In this document: piece by piece, positions 8,469 to 16,991 of the stretch
How positions within the stretch are numbered: position 1 is the first letter of the stretch
How the letters are laid out: every line of letters starts with the position of its first letter
Assembly (NCBI RefSeq): GCF_014651675.1
Contig: NZ_BMXI01000003.1
Coordinates: 133,604-197,603 of the forward strand
Reading direction: 5' to 3'
DNA length: 64,000 nt
DNA from: Roseibacillus persicicus
GTDB lineage: Bacteria; Verrucomicrobiota; Verrucomicrobiia; Verrucomicrobiales; Akkermansiaceae
Translations under genes and position numbers: made by a program
The notes under the pieces: generated by a model
Seen by the model: the letters and a program-made list of their open reading frames with translations, nothing else
Databases searched by the model: none
Told to the model about the DNA's origin: nothing

Positions 8469-9292
8469 CTACGAGCCTCGGTCTTGGCTATCTCCCAGAG
8501 CACGTTCATCTCATCGATGGTGGCCTCGTCGAGGCTGGTGCCGCGCTCTTTGAGAATCTTTTCCAAATAGGCAAAGCGTCGCTCGAATTTCACGTTGGTC
8601 CCCTCGAGCGCGACCTCGGGATCGATCTTCAACTTGCGAGCCAGGTTGACCGTCACAAAGAGAAGATCTCCGATTTCCTGCTCCAACTCTTTGCGTGCAT
8701 CCTCGCCTTTCTCAACCCGTTCGAGCTCTTCTTTCACTTCGCCCAACTCCTCCTCGATCTTGCGAACGATGCCCTGCGACTCCGCCCAATCGAACCCGAC
8801 CTTGGCCGCCTTTTTCTGCAGTTTGTAACCGCGCAAAGTGGCGGGCAGACCTTTCCCCACTCCATGGAGATAGGGCTTCTCTTCATCACCCTTTTCCGCC
8901 CGCTTGATTTCCTCCCACTGCTTCAGGACAGCCGAGCTATCCCCAGCCGCGCTCTCGCCATAGACATGGGGATGGCGTCGAACGAGCTTTTCGCAAATTC
9001 CACGCGCGACTTCATCGAGGTCAAAGGCCTCGCGCTCGGAGGCAATCTCGGAATGAAAAACGACCTGCAGCAAGAGGTCGCCCAATTCCTCTTGTAAATT
9101 CTCGCCATCACCGGACCGGATCGCGGCCACCACCTCGTAGGCTTCCTCCAGCAAATTGGAGACTAGGGACTCGTGCGACTGCTCGGCATCCCACGGACAC
9201 CCACCCGGCGCACGCAGGCGATGCATAATTGCCCGCAGTCGCTCGACCTGCCGCCCCTTGTCGTCGCAGGTCATCATCTCCTCGTCAGTCAT
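8465..9292 (-). CDS. mazG: Nucleoside triphosphate pyrophosphohydrolase MazG
   Basis: A 275-residue all-alpha NTP pyrophosphohydrolase that hydrolyses NTPs to NMP and PPi, commonly seen as nucleotide-pool housecleaning. The N-terminal MazG domain has the family blocks LRAPGGCPWDAEQSHESL, NLLEEAYEVVAAI and LQEELGDLLLQVVFH; the EExxE and ExxD acidic residues that bind Mg are present. A second MazG-like domain follows (EEELGEVKEELE, LEQEIGDLLFVTVNLARKL). The length fits the two-domain E. coli type. Its stop codon overlaps that of the convergent secreted-protein gene. Confidence 0.93.
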   Translation of the reverse strand: MTDEEMMTCDDKGRQVERLRAIMHRLRAPGGCPWDAEQSHESLVSNLLEEAYEVVAAIRSGDGENLQEELGDLLLQVVFHSEIASEREAFDLDEVARGICEKLVRRHPHVYGESAAGDSSAVLKQWEEIKRAEKGDEEKPYLHGVGKGLPATLRGYKLQKKAAKVGFDWAESQGIVRKIEEELGEVKEELERVEKGEDARKELEQEIGDLLFVTVNLARKLKIDPEVALEGTNVKFERRFAYLEKILKERGTSLDEATIDEMNVLWEIAKTEARS

Positions 9293-9340
9293 AGCGCTAG
9301 TGATAGCGGAAAAGTCCGCGGGAACAATCCTTACTCCCGA

Positions 9341-10216
9341 CTACGAGCGCTTGCTTTCCTTTTGCAAAGTCTGGCGCTCTTCCTCTGTCAGGGAATGCAG
9401 GCCATGCTCGTTGATCTTATCGAGGATGCGATCGATGTCCTTGCGATTGGAGGAAGCCACTTTGGCCCTTGGCTTGAGCTTCTTTTCGTAGACCGGCTTT
9501 TTTTTCTTGGAAGCCTTCTTTCGGGAGGGCCGCTTACGCTTCGAGCGAGGCCCCATGACGTCCTCGACCACTCCCCATTGACTGACGTGCCCCGCCTGCC
9601 GCATCCACCACATGGCGATGTAGGCGACCGCAATGAGAGCGAGAAAGGCCCCCCAATTGCGCATCATCGCAAACTGCAAAAGACTGATTCCCACAAAGGC
9701 GACTGCGAGCCACTTGATCGGAAAGCCAAAGAACGCCATCGGAGCATTGGGCATCATCGCGATCGCCGCAACAAAGACCGCAAGATGGGGCAAATGGGAT
9801 CCAACTAGAATTCCAGGCAAGCCCAGGAGACTGGCAATCGTCACCACCACCGCAGGAGTCAGGCTGACAGCCAGCAACAGCCGGACATAACGACCGCGCC
9901 CCAAGGCGTTCTCGACCATGCCGCCGAAGCTATAGAAAAAGAACAAGCCGAGTAAGAGCCACACCGAAGGAGCCTCGAAGAAGGGATAGCTCACGACCTG
10001 CCAAAAGGACCCGGAGAGAAATTCCCCGGGAGCAAACACGGCCAGACTCTGGGTATTCTCCGGAGCGATTACCACCGCCAGCATGCCGATCACTTCCAAC
10101 AGAATGACCAGCCCCGTCACATTGATGGGGAGCTTGCCAATCCGAAAAAGTGGCGGCTGCCAGTTCTCGCCACGCGAGCCATAGCCGTACGAGCCACCGC
10201 CGTATCCAAAATTCAT
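9341..10216 (-). CDS. Rhomboid-like membrane protein, probably proteolytically inactive
   Basis: A 291-residue polytopic membrane protein with a glycine/tyrosine-rich N-terminus and about six hydrophobic segments between residues 25 and 200. The loop FWQVVSYPFFE and the segment FGGMVENALGRGRYVRLLL match the L1 loop and TM regions of rhomboid proteases. However, the catalytic GxSG expected in TM4 is replaced by LVGSHLPHLAVF, so a pseudo-rhomboid is likely. A basic linker (KRKRPSRKKASKKKKP) leads to a C-terminal DIDRILDKINEHGLHSLTEEE, the DUF6576 motif found at the end of bacterial rhomboid-like proteins. The frame opens further upstream to 10249; the ATG at 10216 is preferred but uncertain. 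Confidence 0.75.
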   Translation of the reverse strand: MNFGYGGGSYGYGSRGENWQPPLFRIGKLPINVTGLVILLEVIGMLAVVIAPENTQSLAVFAPGEFLSGSFWQVVSYPFFEAPSVWLLLGLFFFYSFGGMVENALGRGRYVRLLLAVSLTPAVVVTIASLLGLPGILVGSHLPHLAVFVAAIAMMPNAPMAFFGFPIKWLAVAFVGISLLQFAMMRNWGAFLALIAVAYIAMWWMRQAGHVSQWGVVEDVMGPRSKRKRPSRKKASKKKKPVYEKKLKPRAKVASSNRKDIDRILDKINEHGLHSLTEEERQTLQKESKRS

Positions 10217-10327
10217 GCAGAACTCATAGCACCTCCCTGCATATCCCACAAGAGGAGCAACCAGCTGTATTGTCCGGAATTCCTAAGTGGGATTGCACTG
10301 CCTCCCATATTCCTATTCATTAACCTC

Positions 10328-13300
10328 ATGGCCACTAGCACAATGGGGACGCGTCGTTTATTTTCAATATTGTTGGCAACCGGAAGTTTACTCCATGGGG
10401 CCAACTTGGTTGAGAGCGGAGACTTCCCAAATAGCGCGCCAGGCACGCTCTTCGTACTGGAGGCCGGCGACAATACCGTCAGTGGCAATATTTCTAGCGG
10501 AGGCAACTCTCCAGATTTCGTCAACGCGAGAGTGCCAACCGGACATCGCCTCATCGCAGCCAGTGGCACAATCAACGGAGGCTCCAATCCCTTAATTTTC
10601 TTCAACGGCAATCAAATTTATGGAGCGGTCTTTGATCCCAATACCAATACCACCACAACGACCTCGACCCCACTCCCTCAGACCTTTTTGGCGGGTGACT
10701 ACGCACTCCGAGCCTCAGTCGACTTTTCAGTGGGAACCTCATGGAGCACCACCCTCGTGGTCGCAGAACTTCCCGATTATGAGATTACAGTAAGCGGAAG
10801 CTCTCTTTCCATTACCGACATCAGCGGCAACGGAGACACCCTGACTATGGCTGCCGCAGCAACCAATCCCACGGAACTCGTCTTTTCGGCACCGGGACGC
10901 ACTTTCTCTTTTGATGGACAAGCCAATACCAGTGGTTCTTCGGAAAATATCGATCTCACCTCGATTTCCTTGGTCACGGTTCGAACCAACGACGGGAGCG
11001 ACACGATCAATGTGGGCACTCTTCCCGATGATTTTCCTGAGCTCAGTATCAACGCAGGTGAAGGGGACGACTTGCTCCAATTTTCTGGCACCATCAACTT
11101 CGCCTCCAACGACTCATTGAACGTCAATCTGACCAATGAAGGGTTCGACGTAGCCGACCAGATCAACGTGGGTTCAGGAGCCGCGATCACCACCACCGGA
11201 GAGGGCAACATCACCCTCCGTTGCGATCAACAGGTCCGAGTCCACAACGGTGCGACGCTGACCAGCGCCAATGGCAGGATTCATATCGAAGGCAATGCTG
11301 GCTTGACGGCAAACCCCGGTTCCTTCACGGGAGTATTGCTCCAAGGGAACGGGACCCTAATTACAAGCACTGGCACGGGAGACATCGACATCAAAGGACG
11401 AGGTGGAAATGCGGGAGATTTTCAGGTTGGCGTGCAAATGGACTCGGGAGCTCAGATCATCGGGGGCTCGGGACGGGTAACCGTCGAGGGGACAGGTGGT
11501 TCTTCCCCGAATCGCGTCAATCGCGGAATCACCCTCTTTTCGACAGACACTAAAATCTCAAGCACCGGTGGAGACGTGGTTGTCACTGGGTTCGGAGGAG
11601 ACTCGGGACAGGATTTTGGAATTGGAGTCTCCCTCTTCTCTGACACCGAAATTTCATCCGTAGCTGGCGGAATGGTTACTGTGACCGGAATTGGGCGCGG
11701 TCCGCTGGGCTCCGATGCAAACTTCGGCATTGAGCTGACTGGAGACGACGCCCGCATCAAGACAGGAGGCGGCGACATGCTGATCACCGCCATCGATGGA
11801 ATTCAAGAAGAGCGAGGTTTGGTCATGAATGGAGGCGCGTTCATGGAGACCCCGACTGCGGCTGGCAGCATCCGAATCGAAACGACCGGACTTGAATTTG
11901 ATGAGACCGTTATCATCCACACAGGCTCACCCAACGGCTCGGTGACAGTGGCTCCCGCCAATGATACCGATGACCTTTTTCTCGGAAACTCCAACATCTT
12001 CGGGCGACTGGATTTAACCGACGCCGAGCTCGATCGATTTTCCACGAGCCACCTGATTTGCGAAAGCGAAAGCGGCACCATCATCCTTGATGGCGAAGTT
12101 TCCCCCGCCCAAGTTGAAAGCTTCACAGTTTCGCCAATTAACGGAGTCTTCACTCAAACTCCGTTGGGAGGCACCATTTCCCTGCCGAATGGAGTCTTTG
12201 CGATCAAAGGCACCTTTCAACAAATCCTCGACGACCCACTCACCCATCAGCCACTAGTCGCAAATAGCAGACTCGACTTGAACGAAGCCAGCCTGCAAAG
12301 CTTCGGCTTTTGGACTCCTCGCGCGGGGGAAACAATGACTCTGATCGAAAGCAATGCCAGTGAGGCCGTGGCCGGCACTTTCTTCGATCTCGCAGAAGGC
12401 GAGATCCTCTTTTTTGGTAGCAGTCTCTCCCAACTTGCCGCCGTCAGTTATCTTGGAGGGAGCGGAAACGATGTCACTCTCACCGCCCCAAACTTTGTGC
12501 AAGTCACCAACAACAATGACTCCGGGCCTGGCAGCCTCCGGCAGGCACTAGCGGATGCCACCTCACCAGCCTACATCGATTTCGATCCCAACTCCTTCAC
12601 CGGCGGCGGCAACAATACCATCACTCTAACAGAGCAGCTGACGATGCCCAACAAGACTCTCATTCTTGACGCCCAATCCGCCGGCGGGATCACCCTCGAT
12701 GGAAATCAAGCGGGAAGGGTAGTGAACTCGACGAGCGGAGGAACCATTACTCTTGATGCCTTCTCCATTACAGGGGGAAACGCAGACCAAGGCGGCGGAA
12801 TCAATAATTTGGGTTCCGGCACCAGGATGACTCTACTGAATTGCTCCATTTTTGGAAACACCGTCACCAATGCAGGAGGAGGCATTCTCAACTTCAGCGG
12901 AGGCATTCTCGACGCAACCAATTGCACCATTTACAACAATCATGCCGACGTCTTTGGAGGCGGGATTGAGAACAACAGCTCTGGCTCAGAGATGACTTTG
13001 ACCAACTGCACAATCGTTAAAAACAACGCGGTATCTCAAAATGGAGGGCTCAGCAACAATGGAGCCTTCACCCTTATTGGTAACACCCTCGTCGCTCACA
13101 ACACGGCTCCGGCCCTCCCTGATATTGCGGGGCCTCACACCTCAACGGCACCTAATCTTATTCGAGATAATACGGGCTCATCGACGGAGTTCCCTATCGG
13201 CTCTCCCAACGAAGACGGCAACTACGTCGGCGATAGCACCACTCCTCTCGAACCTCTCCTCGTGGGCGACATCGGCGACCGGGGACCAGCGGTAATCAAC

Positions 13301-14182
13301 AACGGCGGTCCCACGCCCACGATCCTCCCTTTGCCCGGCTCTCCTGCCATTGGGAATGGAAGCTACACTCCGGACACTCCCGCCCTCGACCAACGGGGCG
13401 AGTCTCGCTTCGACAATCCCGATATCGGCGCAACCCAGCCGCACTGGGGCGGACTCGTTTCAGTGGTGACTCCCCCCTCTAACTTCGCGGACCTGACAGA
13501 CCCATCCAGCTCAGTTCAACCCTTCCCTTCCTTGGATAGTCCAATCGGTGAATTTGCCTCCGAGGCGATCGACGACACCAGCGACAAGCACTTCAGCTTC
13601 ATCAATGTGAATCCTGGACTCGACATCACTCCTCGCCTCGGAGCGACCTCGATTGAAGCTGTCAGCTTCCAAGTTTCTAGTGAGCCTTTCTTCAATCACG
13701 ATCCCAAGACCTTTCTTCTTCTCGGATCCAACGACCAATGGAACTACACCCCAGTTCTCTCTGGAGAAATCCCAGATTTCAGCACCCGCGGAAGCACCCA
13801 ATTTTTTTACCGCGCAACTCCTTCCGCGGCTTATCAGCATTATCGCTTGGTCTTCCCCAGCTTACGCTTTGGCGAAGACAATAGTCAGATTTCTACCGAA
13901 GGCCTCGCCATCGCCGAAATCCAGCTCCTCGGCACCCCCGTAAGCAGTGGGTTGGAGCTTCTGGACTCGACGACGACTGGAACCCCGGGCGACTTGCAAA
14001 CCAAGCTCACCTACAAAATCGATCCGCAGAAAAATTATCTCATTCACTACGGACCCACTTTGGAGTTTGGCAATACCTTCTCTCCACCCGCCAACTTCGA
14101 CTCCTTCATCAACGTCAGCACGATCCCGACAATGGCACCCACGGCATTCTTTCAAATCGAAGAATTGGGTCCCCTTCCGTAA
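10328..14182 (+). CDS. Large secreted beta-helix protein with choice-of-anchor Q-type region
   Basis: A 1284-residue surface or secreted protein with an N-terminal signal-like segment (RRLFSILLATGSLLHGA). Residues ~150-640 are a long series of short G/D/N-rich strands. At about 740 the block VTNNNDSGPGSLRQAL begins a right-handed beta-helix with POMP-type repeats (GGGINNLGSG, NCSIFGN, GGGILNFSGG, NCTIYNN, GGGIENNSSG, NCTIVKNN). Then comes a choice-of-anchor Q-like segment (NNGGPTPTILPLPGSPAIGNG, DQRGESRFDNPDIGATQ). The C-terminus (KNYLIHYGPTLEFGNTF, then AFFQIEEL) is the 'xFFR'-type module also seen in the 7566-8468 protein. No PEP-CTERM tail is seen. Its role is unknown; adhesion or polysaccharide binding is a guess. 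Confidence 0.8.
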   Translation: MATSTMGTRRLFSILLATGSLLHGANLVESGDFPNSAPGTLFVLEAGDNTVSGNISSGGNSPDFVNARVPTGHRLIAASGTINGGSNPLIFFNGNQIYGAVFDPNTNTTTTTSTPLPQTFLAGDYALRASVDFSVGTSWSTTLVVAELPDYEITVSGSSLSITDISGNGDTLTMAAAATNPTELVFSAPGRTFSFDGQANTSGSSENIDLTSISLVTVRTNDGSDTINVGTLPDDFPELSINAGEGDDLLQFSGTINFASNDSLNVNLTNEGFDVADQINVGSGAAITTTGEGNITLRCDQQVRVHNGATLTSANGRIHIEGNAGLTANPGSFTGVLLQGNGTLITSTGTGDIDIKGRGGNAGDFQVGVQMDSGAQIIGGSGRVTVEGTGGSSPNRVNRGITLFSTDTKISSTGGDVVVTGFGGDSGQDFGIGVSLFSDTEISSVAGGMVTVTGIGRGPLGSDANFGIELTGDDARIKTGGGDMLITAIDGIQEERGLVMNGGAFMETPTAAGSIRIETTGLEFDETVIIHTGSPNGSVTVAPANDTDDLFLGNSNIFGRLDLTDAELDRFSTSHLICESESGTIILDGEVSPAQVESFTVSPINGVFTQTPLGGTISLPNGVFAIKGTFQQILDDPLTHQPLVANSRLDLNEASLQSFGFWTPRAGETMTLIESNASEAVAGTFFDLAEGEILFFGSSLSQLAAVSYLGGSGNDVTLTAPNFVQVTNNNDSGPGSLRQALADATSPAYIDFDPNSFTGGGNNTITLTEQLTMPNKTLILDAQSAGGITLDGNQAGRVVNSTSGGTITLDAFSITGGNADQGGGINNLGSGTRMTLLNCSIFGNTVTNAGGGILNFSGGILDATNCTIYNNHADVFGGGIENNSSGSEMTLTNCTIVKNNAVSQNGGLSNNGAFTLIGNTLVAHNTAPALPDIAGPHTSTAPNLIRDNTGSSTEFPIGSPNEDGNYVGDSTTPLEPLLVGDIGDRGPAVINNGGPTPTILPLPGSPAIGNGSYTPDTPALDQRGESRFDNPDIGATQPHWGGLVSVVTPPSNFADLTDPSSSVQPFPSLDSPIGEFASEAIDDTSDKHFSFINVNPGLDITPRLGATSIEAVSFQVSSEPFFNHDPKTFLLLGSNDQWNYTPVLSGEIPDFSTRGSTQFFYRATPSAAYQHYRLVFPSLRFGEDNSQISTEGLAIAEIQLLGTPVSSGLELLDSTTTGTPGDLQTKLTYKIDPQKNYLIHYGPTLEFGNTFSPPANFDSFINVSTIPTMAPTAFFQIEELGPLP

Positions 14183-14187
14183 GGGGA
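14170..14187. terminator. Hairpin between convergent genes
   Basis: TCCCCTT-CCGT-AAGGGGA is a perfect 7-bp stem with a 4-base loop overlapping the stop codon of the beta-helix gene and lying just past the leuA stop. No T-tract is seen on either strand, so a terminator role is only suggested by position. Confidence 0.35.
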
Positions 14188-14194
14188 TAAGCTG

Positions 14195-15868
14195 CTAACG
14201 CAGGAGATTCCAGGCGCAGACCAAGGCCTTCACGCCCGCCATCTCGATGGAAGAATCCACCCCGGCTCCCCAGACGATTTCGCCCGAGTCTTTGCGCAGC
14301 TGGACATAGGCCGCCGCATCCGCTCCCGAGCCTCCCCGGACGGCGTGCGAGCGATAGTCGGTGAGCACGAAGTCTTTCCAACCGACCTGCTTCATGGCGT
14401 GCACGAAGGCGTTGATGGGACCGTTGCCGATGCCCTTCAGCTCGTGCTCTTCGCCCCGCAGCGTGACCTTGGCCACACAACCCACTTCCCCGCGTTCACC
14501 CACATGGTGATCGAGTTCGTAATCGTTCAACACCAAATCAGTCTGCACGTTCAGGAACTCGCGGCGAAAGGCTTCGCCCACTTCCTCGACGGAGAGCTCG
14601 CGACCTTCCTCGTCGGCCAAGTCGTAAATGCGCTTGCCGACCTGGGGATGCATGGTCTTGGGCAAATCGAAGCCGTGATCTTTGTCCAAGATATAAGCCA
14701 CCCCACCCTTCCCGCTCTGGGAGTTGATGCGCACGATGGACTCGTAGCTGCGGCCGATATCAACCGGGTCGATGGTCAGATAGGGGACGCCCCACTTGAC
14801 CTCGTCACCATCCTTGGCGCGACGGTCGAAGCCTTTTTTGATGGCATCCTGATGACTGCCGGAGAAAGCGGTGAAGACCAACTCGCCGGCGTAGGGCTGG
14901 CGGTCGGGCACCGTCATGCGGGTGGTGCGCTCGTAGATTTCGCGCAGCTGCGACAGGTTGGAAAAGTCCAGCCCCGTCGCGATGCCATGTGAGTTCATAT
15001 TCAAAGCCACAATCACGATATCCAGGTTACCGGTGCGCTCGCCGTTGCCGAACAAAGTGCCCTCCACCCGATCCGCGCCCGCCATCAGGCCCAGTTCGGT
15101 CGCGGCCACGCCGGTGCCGCGATCGTTGTGAGTATGCAGGGAAATCAGCGCCGCCTCACGATTTTTCAAATTGCGGCACATCCACTCGATCTGGTCCGCA
15201 TGCACATTTGGCGTCGACCATTCCACGGTGGCGGGCAGGTTCAGGATAATGGGCTCTTCCTGGGTCGGCTGCCAAATTTCCATCACCCCCTCGCAGACCT
15301 CCAGGGCGAAGTCCAACTCGGTATCAGAGAAGGACTCGGGCGAATACTGCAGGCGCACCTTGGTCTCCGGCACGGTCGGCACCAGATCCTTGACCCACTG
15401 GGTGCCGTCGAGCGCGATCTGCTTGATCGACTCTTGGCTGGCATCGGAAAAGGTGACCCGACGCTGCAGGGTGCTCGTCGAGTTATAGATATGCACAATC
15501 ACATTCTTGGCGCCCTTGAAGGCCTCAAAGGTGCGCTCGATGAGATGCTGGCGCGTCTGGACCAGAACCTGCAAAGTGACATCGTCCGGCACGCGGTTTT
15601 CCTCAATCAAGCGGCGCAGGAACTGGAACTCGGTTTCGCTCGCACTAGGGAAGCCCACTTCGATTTCCTTGAAGCCCACCCCGACCAGCATGTCGAACAT
15701 CTCCAGCTTTTCCTCCACCGACATCGGGACCGGGAGCGCCTGATTGCCATCACGGAGATCCACCGAACACCAGAGAGGTGCCGTGGTGATTTCGCGGTCC
15801 GGCCAGGTTCGATCTGGCAGGTCCACCTTGGGAAAGGCGCGGTATTTGGCAATCGATTCAGTTTTCAT
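14195..15868 (-). CDS. leuA: 2-isopropylmalate synthase (LeuA type 2)
   Basis: A 557-residue enzyme condensing acetyl-CoA with 2-oxoisovalerate, the committed step of leucine synthesis. It starts MKTESIAKYRAFPKVDLPDRTWPD, typical of the longer class related to the actinobacterial enzyme. Catalytic and metal-binding blocks are visible: CSVDLRDGNQAL, VGFKEIEVGFPSASETEF, ISLHTHNDRGTGVAA, and GNGERTGN with its neighbours. The C-terminal ~130 residues (VLNDYELDHHVGERGEVG, GIGNGPINAFVHA, RSHAVRGGSGADAAAYVQL) form the leucine-binding regulatory domain, so feedback inhibition is expected. Upstream, on the same strand, lies a leucine-rich leader frame and a terminator-like hairpin (15945-16050), suggesting attenuation as well. 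Confidence 0.93.
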   Translation of the reverse strand: MKTESIAKYRAFPKVDLPDRTWPDREITTAPLWCSVDLRDGNQALPVPMSVEEKLEMFDMLVGVGFKEIEVGFPSASETEFQFLRRLIEENRVPDDVTLQVLVQTRQHLIERTFEAFKGAKNVIVHIYNSTSTLQRRVTFSDASQESIKQIALDGTQWVKDLVPTVPETKVRLQYSPESFSDTELDFALEVCEGVMEIWQPTQEEPIILNLPATVEWSTPNVHADQIEWMCRNLKNREAALISLHTHNDRGTGVAATELGLMAGADRVEGTLFGNGERTGNLDIVIVALNMNSHGIATGLDFSNLSQLREIYERTTRMTVPDRQPYAGELVFTAFSGSHQDAIKKGFDRRAKDGDEVKWGVPYLTIDPVDIGRSYESIVRINSQSGKGGVAYILDKDHGFDLPKTMHPQVGKRIYDLADEEGRELSVEEVGEAFRREFLNVQTDLVLNDYELDHHVGERGEVGCVAKVTLRGEEHELKGIGNGPINAFVHAMKQVGWKDFVLTDYRSHAVRGGSGADAAAYVQLRKDSGEIVWGAGVDSSIEMAGVKALVCAWNLLR

Positions 15869-15944
15869 GCTGCTTGATTAGTTATGAGTCAGTTCTTGGT
15901 GAACCCATTCCCTTTGCCAAGCGCCAAAGCCGTCGTTTTCTTCG

Positions 15945-16050
15945 AAAAAGAAGAAGAAAAAGACCGTGACGCTGAACAAAAGAAATCTCAACTCCCGGCC
16001 ACTAGGCTAGGAGGAGAAGGAGCGAAAGGAGCTCGTGGTTCAACGTCACG
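15945..16050 (-). promoter_or_regulatory. Putative leucine attenuator (terminator hairpin with U-tract) upstream of leuA
   Basis: On the minus strand, bases 16050-16038 (CGTGACGTTGAAC) can pair with bases 15977-15965 (GTTCAGCGTCACG) over 13 positions, with one G-U wobble. Immediately after the second arm comes a T-rich run (GTCTTTTTCTTCTTCTTTTT, 15964-15945), as in an intrinsic terminator. The first arm is exactly codons 1-4 of a 15-residue leucine-rich leader frame. A smaller hairpin (GCC-TAGT-GGC, flanked by CTCC/GGAG) fits in the loop. Inference: a ribosome stalled at the leucine codons covers the first arm and prevents termination, turning leuA on when leucyl-tRNA is scarce. This arrangement is not the classical 1:2/3:4 pattern. 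It rests on sequence only. Confidence 0.65.
16002..16049 (-). CDS. Putative leu leader peptide (8 Leu in 15 residues)
   Basis: A 15-codon frame starting GTG at 16049 reads V/M-T-L-N-H-E-L-L-S-L-L-L-L-L-A then TAG. Eight of 15 codons are leucine (TTG, CTC, CTT, CTC, CTT, CTC, CTC, CTA). It lies 133 bases upstream of leuA on the same strand, and its first four codons form one arm of the putative terminator at 15945-16050. Leucine-rich leader peptides ahead of leu genes are known from Proteobacteria and Actinobacteria. No ribosome binding site is seen before the GTG. If the promoter at 16056-16085 is right, the message would start at or next to the GTG (leaderless). Confidence 0.65.
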   Translation of the reverse strand: MTLNHELLSLLLLLA

Positions 16051-16055
16051 CGGGG

Positions 16056-16085
16056 ACTATTGGGAAAAAGAGGGCCCGTTGTCGA
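16056..16085 (-). promoter_or_regulatory. Possible promoter for the leu leader and leuA
   Basis: On the minus strand, TCGACA (16085-16080, 5 of 6 matches to the -35 consensus) and AATAGT (16061-16056, 4 of 6 to the -10) are separated by 18 bases. A start about 7 bases downstream falls at the GTG of the leader frame. By-eye prediction only; it lies about 20 bases from the first BIME repeat. Confidence 0.35.
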
Positions 16086-16102
16086 GAATTTAAAGAAACA
16101 GC

Positions 16103-16454
16103 CCGGTAGGTCAGGATTTGCCAAAGCTGACCCCTGTGATCCTCGGACTCGCCCTTGCATCCTCCCGAATTCAGACCACAGCAGAATCCTCGTCCCATTT
16201 CGTCCATCAATGAGCCCACCCTGAACTCTCCTCATCAAGAGGGGGCGGTTTCGGCGAAACCCCGCCCTACCGACTCTGACACACCGGTAGGTCAGGCTTT
16301 GCCAAAGCTGACCCCTGTGATCTTCGGACTCGCCCTTGCATCCGCTCAAATCCAATCCACCGCAAAACCCTCGTCCCATTTCGTCCATCAATGAGCCCAC
16401 CCTCAACTTTCCCCATCAGGAGGGGGCGGTTTCGGCGAAACCCCGCCCTACCGA
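16103..16454. repeat. BIME-like tandem repeats, left block (two ~181-bp units)
   Basis: Each unit has a GTAG-led hairpin GTAG-GTCAG(g)CTTT-gcc-AAAGCTGACC, a spacer of about 105 bases, and an inverted hairpin GGGCGGTTTC-GGC-GAAACCCCGCCC ending CTACCG, that is, GTAG on the other strand. The GTAG tetranucleotide 5' of an imperfect hairpin is the hallmark of REP sequences, and two REPs in opposite orientation make a BIME. The two GTAG marks here are at 16106 and 16287, 181 bases apart. The RAYT gene follows directly and its last codons abut the repeat. The first unit has one change in the hairpin (GGATTTG instead of GGCTTTG). Confidence 0.85.
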
Positions 16455-16927
16455 TCTCTCATAGGTAATCCATCCCTTTTCCAGAAATAAGGCCACTTTT
16501 CTGCCCCATTCACTAAACCACCACGAACAGGGTTCAGATAGATATATCGGGCCTTACCCGCTGCCGACTCAAAGCTCCGAAGCCGATGATCGAAGAAGTC
16601 TCTTTGCCAGCGCACATCCGTATTGTGTGCGATCCATCGCTTCCATTGGGTGATCACGAAACCCATCTTTTCCGGCCCATCGAAGCTAGCCAGCAAATGA
16701 ACATGATCTGGCATCGCGACAAACACGGAGCAGTTCCAGAGTTCTCTTCGATTGCGATCCTCAATAGATTCTAGGATCACCTTCCAAACCTCGGGTTTTG
16801 CCAACTGATTTGGACCACGTTCTTTCGTGCAGATCGTGAGAAAGTAGACTTCACGAAGACTGCCTGATGCGAATGTGAACGGGGATTCATGGCAAAGCCT
16901 TTTCCGGCGGTGTATTTCTTCGCTCAC
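16448..16927 (-). CDS. REP-associated tyrosine transposase (RAYT, Y1_Tnp)
   Basis: A 159-residue single-strand DNA transposase-like protein of the IS200/IS605 TnpA fold. The HUH metal site is visible as MPDHVHLL (His75 and His77), and the catalytic tyrosine lies in ARYIYLNPVRGGLV (probably Tyr128). The N-terminal TICTKERGPN and the central WKRWIAHNT block fit the RAYT group. RAYTs are single-copy domesticated transposases thought to spread REP/BIME repeats. This copy sits inside a tandem BIME array, the arrangement expected for a cognate pair. It looks intact. Start MSEEIHRRKR at 16927 is the only good candidate. Confidence 0.9.
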   Translation of the reverse strand: MSEEIHRRKRLCHESPFTFASGSLREVYFLTICTKERGPNQLAKPEVWKVILESIEDRNRRELWNCSVFVAMPDHVHLLASFDGPEKMGFVITQWKRWIAHNTDVRWQRDFFDHRLRSFESAAGKARYIYLNPVRGGLVNGAEKWPYFWKRDGLPMRDR

Positions 16928-16991
16928 GCGGGAGCGTTGCTCAAAAGAACACCTTTTGGAAATATTTTATTTAAAGAAAGAGGACCACAGC

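Noticed and set aside
15884-16093. 69-residue plus-strand frame between leuA and the repeats
   Set aside because: Low-complexity, no domain, and it is antisense to the leucine leader and terminator, which explain this sequence better.
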